A stretch of DNA of 64,000 nt from Paramecium octaurelia (taxonomy: Eukaryota > Ciliophora > Oligohymenophorea > Peniculida > Parameciidae): NCBI GenBank assembly GCA_905182995.1, contig CAJJDP010000033.1:328696-392695 (forward strand), written 5' to 3'. Positions 49,998 through 63,883 of this stretch are shown here, piece by piece. Each line of letters begins with the position of its first letter. Position 1 is the first letter of the stretch. The position numbers and the translations under genes were made by a program. The notes beneath the pieces were generated by a model. That model made no database searches. It was not told the origin of the DNA and saw nothing but the letters and a program-made list of their open reading frames with translations.

Positions 49998-51503
49998 TCA
50001 TTTAGAGTTTTAGTTTTCACCAAACTTCTCTTCAATCCATCTCATAGTAATGGATCCCGGTCTTTCAATTGGTAATCCAAATGCTCTGGACCAAATAAGA
50101 TTAGCCATGCATCCTAATGCTCTTGAGACTGCGAATACGACAGTGTAATATTAGAACTCTCTCATTCCATAATGATAGAGCAAGACTCCAGAGTGTGCAT
50201 CGACATTTCTGTGATAATAAATATATAAATACGGCCATGGGTTTTAGATCTTTCCAATAGTTTTCAAAACAGGTGGGATCACGTGATAGCATTGTCTGAC
50301 TAAATCAACTAGTGGATCATTCTTGATGTGTCTGGCTGCAAACTCTTTTTGATGGATGAAACGTGGATCAGTATATCTTAAGACAGCATGTCCATATCCT
50401 GGAATGACTTTGCCCTCTCTGATTGTAGTAAGCACATAATCTTGGATTTTCTCGTTGGAGATGTTTTCACCCAGTTCATCCTAGACGGTTAATCTATTGA
50501 AATACTCTCATTTCCAATAGCCATTTGAGCACTTCTTAGTTAGCAAGACCATGCAAGGGACCAGCCAAACCATTGACACCAGCAGAATAGGACAAGTAGG
50601 GGTCTGCCAAAGCTGAACCAACCAAATGCGTTGTATGGGCACTCACATTACCTCCCTCATGATCAGCATGAATGCTTAAATATCCTCTCAAACATTCTCT
50701 AACTTCAAATTTATTGTATCCGAGCATATGAGCATAATTACCAGCCCAGTCCAAGTTGTTATCAGCTGAGATGATTTCTCCATTCTACATTGTAATAATC
50801 CATATACTTTATATTTATGTCTGTAAATGAGGGCAGCCACTCTTGGGATCTTGGCCAACAAATCCATAGCATCCTCATAGAAGTACTCCCAATATTGGGG
50901 CTTAGAGATCTTCCCTTGATCATAAGCTTGCTAGAAAAGAGAATCTTTCTGTAGATACAATAGAGTTTATGATAACATAGTCATTGGATGTGCTGATTTT
51001 GGTAAACTCAAAATGAAGCTTTGTGTCTACGAATCCAATTGTCCTCTATGTTTCCATTCTTATTGTAAATCAGCGAATTCTTGCTCAGCTAAAAATAGAA
51101 ATGGATCACTTTACATGGGAAATCGCCTGTACAGAGTAACCAGAATAGAGCTTCAGGAAGAGGCTCATGGCCATTCTCTCCTTTCTGGAGATACTCTTGC
51201 AATTCGGGGATGTTGTAATCTCTCATTGTGATACCCTAGAATCCTTCGTACAAACATGTTTACAGTCTTAGCATCCAACAATGAGGCGTCGTAAAAGAGA
51301 GCAAAGACGTTTCTCATACCTCCTATGGCTTGGTCAACTGTCACCTTACAGATTTCCTTGGATCCATATCTCTTTCTCACGTCTCGGAGCAAAGCTTGTT
51401 TAACTGGCACAAGGTCTCTCATTCTTTGCTTTAAGAGACCATGCGTGTTATTGTAGATACTTCTATAGAAGAGTTAAGCTAAGCCTTTTTATTTTGTATT
51501 CAT
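49998..51503 (-). CDS. CS: citrate synthase, mitochondrial type
   Basis: Five introns (28, 26, 23, 25 and 24 nt) leave exactly 460 codons. N-terminus [19 protein letters not shown] is basic/amphipathic like a mitochondrial presequence. Conserved parts: [50 protein letters not shown] (active-site His), [18 protein letters not shown] (second catalytic His), [27 protein letters not shown] (catalytic Asp, restored only by the 24-nt intron) and [12 protein letters not shown]. Condenses acetyl-CoA with oxaloacetate. In ciliates the same protein also forms 14-nm cytoplasmic filaments used at conjugation and in the oral apparatus (shown in Tetrahymena), so a dual role is possible here. Confidence 0.95.
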
Positions 51504-51859
51504 GATGAGATATTAAATTTATTGCCAAGTTAAAAAGATATTTTATCACTTAAACACGTAGTATTAATATTATGATAACTAAATTAACAAGATATTCGAT
51601 GAATTCCCCCTTTATTTTGATGAATTGAAAATTTATAATTATACACTTTTTAAATTTTAAGGGGGATATTAATTTACAATCCAAAAGTCATCAGATTAAT
51701 TGCACTACAATTGTTTTCAATTTATCTCCATACATTAAATAATTTAACATTAATAATTTTATGATTAAACCTTGAAATAGTTGTGCAAAACATTGAACAA
51801 TTTTGACTTCAATACAAATTAAAATTATACCCAATTTAATATATTATATATCTATACTA
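51504..51859. other. intergenic, AT-rich
   Basis: 356 bp between the citrate synthase start and the stop of the SDR gene, both minus strand. Mostly A/T with no ORF of gene-like composition; presumably the citrate synthase promoter. Confidence 0.5.
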
Positions 51860-52769
51860 TCATAATTCCTCCACTTTCTTAAGGTAAAAGAACTTCCCTT
51901 GATATTCAGGGTTCACTTCGTGTGGCAATTCCACCAAGTATACTGGAGTCAAGGCTCCTTGATCTATTGTCAATTCAGCCTCATCTCCAGCCATATCAGT
52001 CTTCACCCATCCAGGACAACAAGTGTAAACTTATACGCTCTTATTCTTAACCTCAGCATTCTAGGCCAAGGTCTTAACATAAGTGTTGATAAGCAATTTG
52101 CTTATTCCATATCCCCAACTTGGCCAGCCATTCTGTTCATATGTATCTAAGGTTATAATATATCATTATACTATTCTTAACATGTTCTTAGAATTCTTCA
52201 GCCAATTTGAACACTTCTTCTCGAGTGATGTTTGGATTCTAGAATCTTTTCACAAGATCTTCGGATTTCAAATATTTTGTTTTGCCAGCTGATGATCCTA
52301 CTGTGATGATCTTCCCATTTTGACTCAATAGAGGGATGAACTTTTCAGTCAATTCGACTTAGAGATTTAGGAAAAATATATACTAGTGCCATAGAAGTTT
52401 GGTTTAAAGGTGTATTGAACAACTTCCAAATTGAAGTCATCTGACTTGACAGCCACAGCTGCGTTGTTAATTAAGATATCAGCCTAATGGAATCTGGTTG
52501 TAAATTCCTGTATGAATTTATCGATACTGTTACTATTACTTATGTCCAACTCAATGGTGTCAATTCTATCCTAAGATAGCTAAGAGAACATTAAGGTGAT
52601 TGAATACATTGTATTTTTCGAGCAATTAGGTTCTAGACTTTTGAGCTAATTCAACGGATCGGCAAGCCATGATTACTTTGTATGACTGCTTCTGAATGAG
52701 ATTCTCAAGAATGCCAAATCCAATTCCTTTGTTTGCTCCTGTGATGACAACTGTCTTTAAGGCTTACAT
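51860..52769 (-). CDS. carbonyl-reductase-like short-chain dehydrogenase
   Basis: Three introns (28, 26 and 25 nt) leave 277 codons. Classical SDR motifs: TGANKGIGFGI (TGxxxGIG, NADP-binding), ACRS (Arg favouring NADPH), LDISNS, LINNAA (NNAG equivalent), VGSSAGK (catalytic Ser) and YGISK (catalytic YxxxK), then CCPGWVKTDMAG. The CBR1-type signature CPGWVxTDM is present. Reduces carbonyl compounds with NADPH; substrate unknown. No targeting signal, so cytosolic. Back-to-back with the PSD gene. Confidence 0.88.
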
Positions 52770-52918
52770 TTTATTAGAAAATATTGATTTTCCAAATTCC
52801 AAGAGTTTGGATATGAAATGATTTAATAGATGTAATTAATCAGTTTTAGAATTCTCAATTCCAAATAAGTATCCAAGACAAATTCAACTTTAATAATATA
52901 AGTAACAGCTAAATAATA

Positions 52919-53905
52919 ATGTCAATATTGGAATGGGCATTGAAAAAGGCTGTGGGTTTGGGCTATATGAAATGGGGATTGATATTCGGCTTGACAAACG
53001 GAGTGGCTGTGTATTCATACTATAGAGAGAATCGAAATAAATACGATTTGGAAGCCTATCAATAATCAGTCACTAGATATGTCTCCTATTAATCTGGTAA
53101 GGTGGCTGAAACATACATTCCAAAATGGCTAAGAAATCCTTTATTTTCATTATTCGGCTACGTTTATGATGTGAATTATGAAGATATGTTGGAACCTCTT
53201 GAGAATTACGAAAACTTTCAACAATTCTTTACTCGCAAAATAAAAAGCAGATAGTTCGACAAAAATGCAAATAAACTAATAGTGCCAGCAGATTCTAAAG
53301 TGCTATCATTTTGCGAAGTGAAGGATGACAGTCCAATATTAGTTAAGAATGTGCATTATAAATTGGGGTATTTTTTGACTGGACAAGAGACTTTTGAGAT
53401 GACTCCTTAGATATTGGAGGATGCCAAGAAAAGAAAGAATACGAAGTTGTATTCAGTGATATTTTATTTGGCTCCTGGAGACTATCACAGATATCATTTG
53501 CCAAGTGATTTTTAATTGAAAAGCAGGAGTCATATAGTTGGACATCTGGCACCTGTAAAGATCAGCTACATTTCAAGCACACCAAAGGTATATGAGACGA
53601 ATGAGAGAGTGGCCTTGTTTGGAACTTATAATTTTGGATTAATGAGTATAGTTTTGGTGGGTGCAACCAATGTGGGATCAATGACTTTAAATTATGATAA
53701 GGAATTCTAGACTAATTAGAAGGCTCAGGAATTGTTTGTTTACAAACATTATGATCCAACTATTTCGCTTAGAAAAGGTGATGAATTGGGAATGTTCAAA
53801 TTGGGCTCAACAGTTGTTATGATTTTTGAGGCGGAGAATGTGAAATGGAATATAGAGGAGGGATAAAAGTGTAAGTGGGGGGATGTATTTGCTGAAGTAA
53901 GTTGA
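52919..53905 (+). CDS. PSD: phosphatidylserine decarboxylase proenzyme
   Basis: Intron-free, 329 codons. N-terminal hydrophobic stretch ([20 protein letters not shown]) suits membrane association, likely the mitochondrial inner membrane. Catalytic landmarks: [34 protein letters not shown] (conserved His), [46 protein letters not shown]. The LGST motif near the C-terminus is where self-cleavage creates the pyruvoyl Ser, leaving a small alpha subunit of about 45 residues. Makes phosphatidylethanolamine from phosphatidylserine. Confidence 0.93.
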
Positions 53906-53936
53906 GTTTTGATAAAATATATCAATTTTAATTTTA

Positions 53937-55315
53937 ATGGCAATATAAAGAATAAAGGAATAAGAGGTGTCATACTCTTATCTCTACATCGTTGTATCAT
54001 ACATAGTGATCAAGTATCTTTTGGAACAATTTATCAATCTGAGACAATTGGATTAATTGTCAGTGAAACAGATGCCTATTCATATTGAATAGACTCTGGG
54101 AATCACACAGAAGCAATTCAAGAGAAGTTAGCGATTCTATTATGACAAACTGTAAATTTGATTTGATGTTGCTTAGGTCGTTTGAAATGTACACGAAATC
54201 AATAAAAACAGCAATGGAGATTATTGTAATATTATGTGGAGTGATGCCTTTTATTTGGGATAGGACTGTGACTTTCTTTAAGATGGACCCGAACTCAGAG
54301 GTAATTCCATTTTGATTATAGTTTCAAAGAGGATTGGCATATATCTTTGTGGAGTTTTTACGCCTCAAATTAATTGATGTTCCTAATAATTTTTATAACA
54401 CTCACGTGATAGAGAAGCGATATGATCTGAGTCAAATATCATTCGCTCTGCAATTCAGTGATCTCGTCATTGAATCAGCATTGTGGGTGGTCTTTGTACC
54501 AATACTACTCTACTCCTACTTATATGTGGCTGAACTGGGAGGAGACTACTTTTTCATAGCGGTATAATCGACTACACAACATATAGATGCAATTCTTTGT
54601 ACTGATCATGGCAATAGTGTCCAGTCTCGTCTATCCTAATTATATTCAACCACTATTCAACGAATTCGAAGAACTCAAAGAAACTCAACTCAAATCAGCC
54701 ATCAGCCAATTAGCATTCAGAATGAATTTCCCCTTGGAGAAGATCCTGGTTATGGATGGGTCCAAACGATCAGATCATTCAAATGCCTACTTCTTTGGCA
54801 TGTACAGTAAGCGAATAGTGCTGTATGACACTCTCATCAATAATCTGACAAACGAGGAGATTGTGGCTGTGGTTGCACACGAATTGGGACATTGGAAATA
54901 TAGACATCCCTATATCAAACTAGTATTCTTCTGTATCAAAAGTATGCATTAGTATTTAATTATAGTTCTGATCACTTTCTACATCTTTGGGTTCTACAGA
55001 GATTCGGATGTCGTGTTCTTGAGTTTTGGGTTCAATGAGAAGTCCATCTTCATAGGGTCTGCGTTGTTCTTCTCTCTCTTTGAACCCATGAATACGTTGT
55101 TCCAAATATTCGAACTCCATTTGTCCCGTTTCTTTGAGTATCAAGCTGACATATTTGCCAATCGTCATGGTCTTGGGTCGTATTTGATGAGTGGGTTGAT
55201 CAAACTGTTCAAATAGAATTCCACGAATTTGATGATAGACCCAATCTATCAATGGTACTATAACAGTCATCCTTCATTGTTTGAGCGATTAAAATACTTA
55301 AATAAATTGAGATGA
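53937..55315 (+). CDS. STE24: CAAX prenyl protease 1 (Ste24 family)
   Basis: Introns of 25, 21 and 25 nt leave 436 codons; a fourth 24-nt segment after FCIK (about 54931-54954) may also be an in-frame intron. Multi-pass membrane metalloprotease: hydrophobic N-terminal helices; EKRYDLSQISFALQFSD; the zinc site HELGHWKY (HExxH); then FEYQADIFANRHG supplying the third ligand (ExxxD) and WYYNSHPSLFERL near the end. NAYFFGMYSKRIVLYDTL is the conserved segment before the HExxH helix. Removes the C-terminal three residues from prenylated CAAX proteins, and acts in the ER/nuclear envelope. Head-to-tail 31 bp after the PSD gene. Confidence 0.93.
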
Positions 55316-55423
55316 TTAATTAATTACTTTTTATAAATCATATTAATTATTTGACAATATCATATAAATTATTTGACCAAGCTTTCCCCTTATATTCCTG
55401 ATCTTTAAATTGCCAATAATTTA

Positions 55424-55915
55424 ATGAACAACAAACTTGCTGATTTAATTAGCAACTATCTCAACGAATAGAAACATCTAACAGATAAATATACTAGACT
55501 ATTCAATCAAATCAAATAAGCTGACAACTACTATGGTCGCAATTCCAATTCCATCCTAAATCTCAAGAAGAGGTCTTCCAATTCAGATTACAGTTACAGT
55601 TCCAATAAGGAAAAAGTCTATTGCCAATTTTGTGGAAAACAATACACCAGCAGATTGCCATTGAAAAATCACATCGAGAAGTTCCATTTCCAAGAAACCT
55701 ACCCTTCCAAACAAGAGTTATCTACTAAATAAATCACCCCCTATGATGATGACGATGATTGCGCAAATGACGATGAAAATAGTTATAATGAAGCAGACGA
55801 GGAATTGAGACAGAAACTGTTAAGGAATGTCCAAGCCATCGAGAAGCGAGAGTGCTAAGGACCTCCCCAAGAAGAGGTCATCATCAGTGGCATCGATTCA
55901 GATTCATAGAATTGA
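55424..55915 (+). CDS. small C2H2 zinc-finger protein, 163 aa
   Basis: Intron-free ORF of 164 codons. Residues 70-100 contain VYCQFCGKQYTSRLPLKNHI then EKFH, a C2H2 finger with normal spacing. Flanking sequence is Ser/Asn-rich before it and very acidic after it (DDDDDCANDDENS). Single-finger proteins of this size are often RNA- or protein-binding; role unknown. Same strand as the Ste24 gene. Confidence 0.7.
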
Positions 55916-56095
55916 TTTTTATTACGCATTCAATTAGTTACCTTTATTGTTTAATATATATATCTAAACCTTCATATACTCTTATGAACAATTTAAGAAG
56001 GATTTTCATTTTTATACAGATGGGATTTATTTTTTTATGGCTTTTCAATAATATTTATGGATTCACAATAAATTCATTGTCCACTTTCAGAATTG

Positions 56096-56395
56096 ATGAC
56101 CAATGAAGAAATCAGAGAATGGGCTTTCTCCCTGGATCCTCAACCTGAGAAGAAGAGCAAGTTAAACTCCTCCATGCCTCAAATAAGCAGTTCAGCTACA
56201 ATTAATAGGGCTTGTATGAAACAATAGGAATAAAAGGTCAAGTATGTCCCTCGGATCATCCAACCACAACCACTTCAAGTAGAAAATCAAAAACAAAAAA
56301 AAGAGATTATCCATCGCCTGAAACTCCAGAATAGGTTGATGAAGGAAATGATTTAGTAGCAAAAAGATTTGTTAGAACAAATGAAGAAGTCTTGA
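56096..56395 (+). CDS. small helical protein, 99 aa
   Basis: 100 codons from ATG 56096: MTNEEIREWAFSLDPQPEKK, a basic linker, then a helix RLKLQNRLMKEMIQQQKDLL. A longer frame upstream (from 55984) is in another phase and looks like leader sequence. No known family; the terminal coiled coil suggests a protein-interaction partner. Confidence 0.5.
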
Positions 56396-56449
56396 ATTCA
56401 ATTTTTAATTATAATTATATTCAATAATTTAAATAAAAAAAGATAACTT

Positions 56450-57919
56450 ATGGATCAGGCCAATAAGTTACAATACCAATAATCGGTTGAGAAGTACCTT
56501 GAAAGAAATAAAGTTTACCACATCTTCGAAGATCTACTTAAAGCTCTGATCATTAAAAAACCTGAAGATCCCATCCAATTTCTCATCAATAAATTACAAG
56601 AACCAGAAAGTATATATGATACCTGAAATCAAGCCAAAAAAATCTTTGTGGTTGGTCCTCCTGGATCAAAATTGAGAGAATTATCACTAACATTGGCAGA
56701 TTATTTGAATTTTCATATTGTTTCAATCGGAGATCTGATTGAAAAGGAGCTAAGCAAAAAGTCTGAATTGGTATGCATCTCCTCCTATTTCTCAATTAGA
56801 GTCAATAAATCTAAGAATCTTTGGACAAATTCCAATATGTGAGTGATGACATTGTGATCAACATAGCACTTAACCAAATCAACCATTTGGAAAACGAAAA
56901 GAAAAGTTACATTTTCGAAGGGTTCCCCAAAACCAGAGTCCAAGGTTTAGCACTTCAAAAAGAAGGTATAATACCTGATGCATTTCTTATTTTGGAAATG
57001 TCACAAGAAAAGATTTATTAATGTTGTCTTAAGAAGTTAGACACAGAACCCTTCAATAAACTAAACAATAAAGATGATTTGGTAAAATCACATTCTTTGG
57101 AATACTAATTGAATTTGAAATAAGTCAAAGAAATTTACAAAAACTAGTATTTTTCAGTTGATGGAGAAAAAAACTATGAATTAGAGGATATGGCAGTATG
57201 TTTTATTAAAAATACCTTATCTAGTAATTATTGAAGTACAAACTCTATGATAATGCCCCAAAGAGAGCTCTTAGAATAGTTGTTATCGGACCTCCTGGAT
57301 CTGGGAGATCTACATTGGCTAAGAAATTGTCAAGCAAATATGGATTTGTGTATATTTCAACAAGGGAATTGATTTCAAATTTGGTAAATTAGAAAGGAAC
57401 AACAGGAAAAGAGGCATTTGAGAAAGTAAATAAAGGAGATCTCGTAGAAGACAGAATTGTCAATGCTCTAATAAAAGAGAGAATCAATTAGACCGATTGT
57501 TAATTGCAAGGTTACGTTCTAGATGGTTATCCTAAAACTGAGAAACAACTGGAATCTTTGAATGAAATGAATATTCAACCAACTCTGATGGTTATAATTG
57601 ATGTGGCTGACGACATCATTACAAGAAGACTTGTTCAAAGAAGAACTGATCCATTGACTGGAAGAATTTACAATTCAATTGATGAGGCTGACAAGGAAGT
57701 GAGACCCAGATTGATCATAGCACCCAATGAAAAAAGAGAAGTTGTTTAATAGAGGTATGATTTAATTTTATCAAATTTAGATTGAAGAGATGGGATGATT
57801 TAAAATAACTGATAGATGGAACTCCAAAATATGCTTCAATCATTTATAAAGTCTAGGGAGAGAATCCTTTAGATAATATGATAGAATCAGTATGTTATCA
57901 CCTGGAGAAAATGAATTGA
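56450..57919 (+). CDS. adenylate kinase 8-like protein with two ADK domains
   Basis: Introns of 24, 29, 29 and 26 nt leave exactly 454 codons. Layout as in AK8: a short N-terminal dimerisation helix region (KVYHIFEDLLKALI, KKPEDPIQFLINKL, parallel to human AK8 PEDPIPFMI), then two adenylate-kinase domains. Domain 1 has FVVGPPGSKLREL where a GPPGSGK[ST] loop is expected; domain 2 has VIGPPGSGRSTLAKKL, with Arg for the P-loop Lys. YVLDGYPKTEKQ, RRTDPLTGRIYN and RPRLIIAPNEKREVV are the NMP and LID motifs of domain 2. AK8 works in motile cilia, providing or sensing adenylate. Both P-loops look degenerate, so catalytic capacity is uncertain. Confidence 0.82.
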
Positions 57920-57965
57920 TTTTATTATTAAAAATAAATATAGATATTTTATCTTAATATCATAA

Positions 57966-60900
57966 TCATTATTAGCTTAATACTTCCTAAGCCTGTTTTT
58001 TTAACAATTTCTTTAATTCATCAGGAACCTTAGATACTTCCTCCTCTTCCTCTGTTATAGGAAAGAGCTTAAAGCGTGGATCACCATATTTTGTAATACT
58101 GATTTCGCTCTTGTCACAATCAAAATAAAAACTCAAAGTGAAATCAATTTGTTAAGCTCCCTCCTTTGTACAAGGTATGACTGCATATCTGCCATTGCTT
58201 AAAGAGATGTCATTAGTATCAATTTCTCTTCTCAAATTCAACTTACCAGAGGAAGCAACTACCTTTTTGTCATCAAATTTGGCCAAACATTTTTCAGTGG
58301 GTCCTAAAGAAAATACACAAAGCAATATAGGTTTCATCACATTTGGAAATGGATATCTTTCGCCCAAAAACAATCGTCCTATAAAAATAATACAATTAAT
58401 ATATACCATCCACCTGTTGCATTTAAATGTACATATTTGTCTTGTCTCCTTTCTTTCTTTTTAAATCAAGTATGTATTATGGATTCTTTTGAGCATATTG
58501 AATTAATGAGGCTTCAGTTTTCATTGGAGCTCCAGAACTCTACAGTCCAAATTAATCGAATACTCTCAATCCACTCCAATCTTCAGGAAAATCACTATTA
58601 ATAAATTGAAATCTTCATACATGCATTAGAATAAATTAGAAAATACTGTTCTCCAACTTTTGAAACACATAAAGAATGTACCGTCATCTTATCCATAAAC
58701 GTATGGCTCAGGAGGTTCTTTACCTTCCAACTTGGCCTTTTCAATTTCCTTTTAATAATAATCATTTATCCAATCAATCCATTTATCCAATTTAGCAGAA
58801 TAATCTGGATTTTCTGACCATTTCAACTTCCACTCTCCATATCCCCAAGGATTTCTGATCTTTAATAATCTATGTGATTTATGATAGTTATTGCAACTCT
58901 AATCAGGTATCTCAAAGACATCTAAGATGCCATAAGCATGTCCACTCATAACCCCTGTGTCCTCATCATTTATTTTTAAATACAACTCAGTTCCACCTTC
59001 AGCACTACAGCCCAACATTGTTCCATCCTTCTTACATTTTAATAAGAGATTCCAGAGATCTTCCTTTTCCGCCTTTGTACATTCTTCATTCAATTTAATT
59101 TTGTCAGGTACCTTACCAGTCATGTCAGCCAATCCCTAAGCTATATCTCCAGCTGTTAAAGAAAAGTAATTTTGATGAAGCTTTGCATAAGCCTTCTCAA
59201 TCAAATTGACCCAACATTCTGTAGGCTTTCTACATTTACCAAATACATATTCATTATCCTTTACACATAACTTGTCATCGATTACAACATACTTCCATCC
59301 AAAGTTCTTGAAGAATCTCATTACATATAGACCATATTTTCTTAAGAACTTGAAACAGGGTGGATAAACTCCGATAAGCATTCCATTCACTTCCTCGTCT
59401 GTCAACTCTTATATGGATTCTTAAGTTATCACAAAATCCCCTTGCAAATATTTCTCATACCCTGATATAATAGATAATGCAGAGACAAACCAACAATTAC
59501 CTAAATACTTTGATTAACACACATCATTTGAAGCAGCTCCATCCTCATCAAACACATCAACAGTACAATTCTTATATTGCTCGTCTCCATTTTCTACTAA
59601 TGCAGCCAAGAACTCCTCAGGTCTCAACCACTTACATTCCTTAGGTTATGGAGCTCCCTCTGGTACATCATTATCAGCAAAGTACATACTCTTACTACCA
59701 TAAGGATCTTCTTTGGTAGGTCCAAAGTCTGGGTCTTCCCATTTTGTACCTGGACTCTATTCCAATTTCGAAATTTCTTCGTAAACATATCTTAAACATG
59801 CTAAATCTGAATTAAAAATAGTAGTCCATTTAGTTTCTTCTTTATGTAAAGTCCTTCCACTTCCTTCCATTCTGTACTTACCAAAATAATCCTCCTCTAT
59901 TAACATAGGTTTTAATTTTGATAGTGTTGTTGCGTATTCTCCTACTGATTTCAGAGAGGCTCTCATTGACTTGTTAAGTGTATTATCTAAATTCATTGTT
60001 TTCTAAGGAACATAAATTAATAGAATCTTTTGGACCTAATCAATAATTTCTTAAGCTGATAGAACTCCAGATCCATCTATATCAAAATAAGAAAATAGAG
60101 CATCAGAATGCTTCTTTGAGGGACATGAGAATAACATCTAGGCCAATAGATAAAATTATTCTTAATTCAATTAGGTATCTTCATAAATTTATTCAGAAGC
60201 TAAATGTTAAACTATTCCTATTTCTAACGCTTACAATTTTCGAGTTAAAATTTCAAACAACAAATCAAAATTGTCTTTTGGAGACTTGAATTCTTAGAAA
60301 AACACCATTAATTCATCATAATCGATGGACCCATTTTTGTTCAAATCAATTGCATTAAAAAATGACAATTAATCGCTTTTTGGAATCTTCTTGTCAAATC
60401 TCTTATAAAAGTCATACAACAAAATTCCTGCTCCTGGTACTTCCAATTATTATATAACATTTCTAATAAACTCAATAGCGTCAACTCCTTATGCTTTTAA
60501 TTTGGTCATAATTGTTTGAATATTCTTCCTGTCCTCATCAGTCAACATAATGATTGTCTCATTCAAAAATGCATGTGAAGATGACATATTCAGACCTGAT
60601 TTTGATTGTCCCATCTATGTTTGAGTCATCCTAAAGGGATCCAATTATTAAGAAGCTTGAGTCGGTTTCAGGATCCCCACAGGCTAAGGTTTAGGAATTG
60701 GATTGCCTCCTCCTCCTCCAGCATTTGGGTTTATTTGAACACCCAAACCAATATCGGATTATGCAACCCTCATAGCTTTACGAACTTCTTAGTCATAAAA
60801 TGTAGCTTATAGAACTCCACTCTTATTGACATCAATGTGATTGAAAACAGCTATGATTTCCTTTTCATTTAATAAATTTGAGCCATCAATTCCATGAATG

Positions 60901-61506
60901 AAAGACCTTACAATAGTTTACAGAATTACACAAAATGCGATGGAATTATATTATCTCCCATTCTTTTGAGAGAATCCTCAACTGACATTCTATTCATCAA
61001 TAGTAAACGAGCGTACTTTAAGAGACTCTCCTAACCATAAGTTCTAGCTTAACCAGATACTTTCTCTTCATTAATTCCATACGCTTACAAACAATCATAA
61101 TACTCTATATTACTTTTTGTATAATACCTTCTCTCTTTATGACTCCTGAGCAATCCTCATCAAAAATTCTCACCAACATAGTCAATTAGGTATTATTCAA
61201 ACCTAATCTAACTTTCGATAAAAACAGTCTCATATCTTCAGTACTTATCTATCCTTGTCCTTCTCTATCAGATGCTCTAAACATCATTTCCGGAGTTAGT
61301 CCAATCCTTCTACAGCTTCTTGAAAAAATTCCCATAACTGCTTGATTGCTCAGATCAACTTAATCGTGCTATTAATCAAGAGGAATTCCTTGCTCTCTTA
61401 GTTTGTCCACTAGCTCTTCATTTTGCTTTTGCAATTTGAGCACTTTTAATTTTAATAACTTCACAGCATTTCTATAATCTTCAATTGATTTTTATTTAGT
61501 TGCCAT
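57966..61506 (-). CDS. calpain-family cysteine protease with EF-hands
   Basis: Starts ATG 61504-61506 (MATKQKSIEDYRNAVK), stop TGA 57966-57968. The N-terminal half is a coiled coil and then EF-hand loops (DREGQGQISTEDM, DVNKSGVLQATF, DLNKNGSIDYDEL, DIDGSGVLSAQEI), separated by a Gly/Pro/Gln linker (GGGGGNPIPKPQP). The protease core has all three catalytic residues: Cys in YLGNCWFVSALS, His in MSGHAYGI, Asn in IRNPWGYGEW. The C-terminal C2-like domain III includes NATGGR[...]GRYAVIPCTKEG. Roughly 1130 codons; several small introns (for example around 58380 and 58480) are implied but not all placed. Probably a Ca2+-activated protease with intact active site. Confidence 0.85.
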
Positions 61507-61728
61507 TATTTATTAAAAAAATAATTAAAAAATAATTCCCACTAAATCCATTAAAAGATCCACAATATTCAAAAGAAGATTGTTCTCACTCATCTTCACT
61601 TTACTCAAGCAATCCCAGAAGTTACATTCATTTAATAAAATATTAATAACTTACACAAATATTATACGATTTAAATTGTTTATTATTAATCTAACCAAAT
61701 CCAAAAATAAAAATATTACTTATTAGAA

Positions 61729-62034
61729 ATGCTAAATAGAAAGCAATTAACTATTCACTTAGGTTTCAGGTCTCGTTAGACTTCTCCCTCTTCACAAGGA
61801 TCTGAAACTCCTAAACATAAGAAATCCAATTCCTACCTCCAATTCTCGCCTAAATTGGATTGCAATAATGGATTACAATTTGTAAACGAGATCAAGGAAG
61901 TTAAAATTATATCTCCCAGAACCGAAGATCTTTATTCTCCCAAGTCAAAGCCACTTTAATAAAAGAACACAGTAAAAGATGAATAAATGAAAAAGAGTCA
62001 GTTTAGTAAAACCAAAAATGAAGATTTCATTTGA
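61729..62034 (+). CDS. small basic protein, 101 aa
   Basis: Intron-free 102-codon ORF, MLNRKQLTIHLGFRSRQTSP onwards: Ser/Lys/Pro-rich and probably disordered, with several SP sites (SPKLD, SPRTE, SPKSK) that would suit proline-directed kinases. Divergent from the calpain gene with 220 bp between starts. Family unknown. Confidence 0.5.
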
Positions 62035-62479
62035 CATTATCATAATTTCCTTGGAAATAATGTTCTTTTTTAACTTAATATTATTTAAAATTCATTCCCT
62101 CTTCTTCATCAAGTAAATCAGCAAGGGTTGATAACATGATGTAGGAGAACACTTATAAATATATGATTTACAAATAAATGCATAGAAATTATAGAAGGAG
62201 TAAATATTAGATTTGTTAGAAATTTTGACACCTTGAAATATAATGGTATTTAAACTCTGAAAATATAGAGTTTAAATATATATAAATTTTGAAACTTATA
62301 TAGTCACCTTGTTAGATATTGTGAAATTTTATAATTAACGATCATTTATGGACTTCAGTTAATAAAAACTATAGATTATTTTTATATCAATTTTAAAATT
62401 ATATATCATCAAATTATAAGAAATCTGTATTACAATAAATTTTAATATAATACATTAATATAATATAATTGTATTGGTA
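62035..62479. other. intergenic, AT-rich
   Basis: About 445 bp between two convergent stop codons. Very AT-rich with short direct TATA/ATTTTA runs but no ORF or RNA gene I can support. Confidence 0.5.
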
Positions 62480-63883
<1,404 letters not shown>

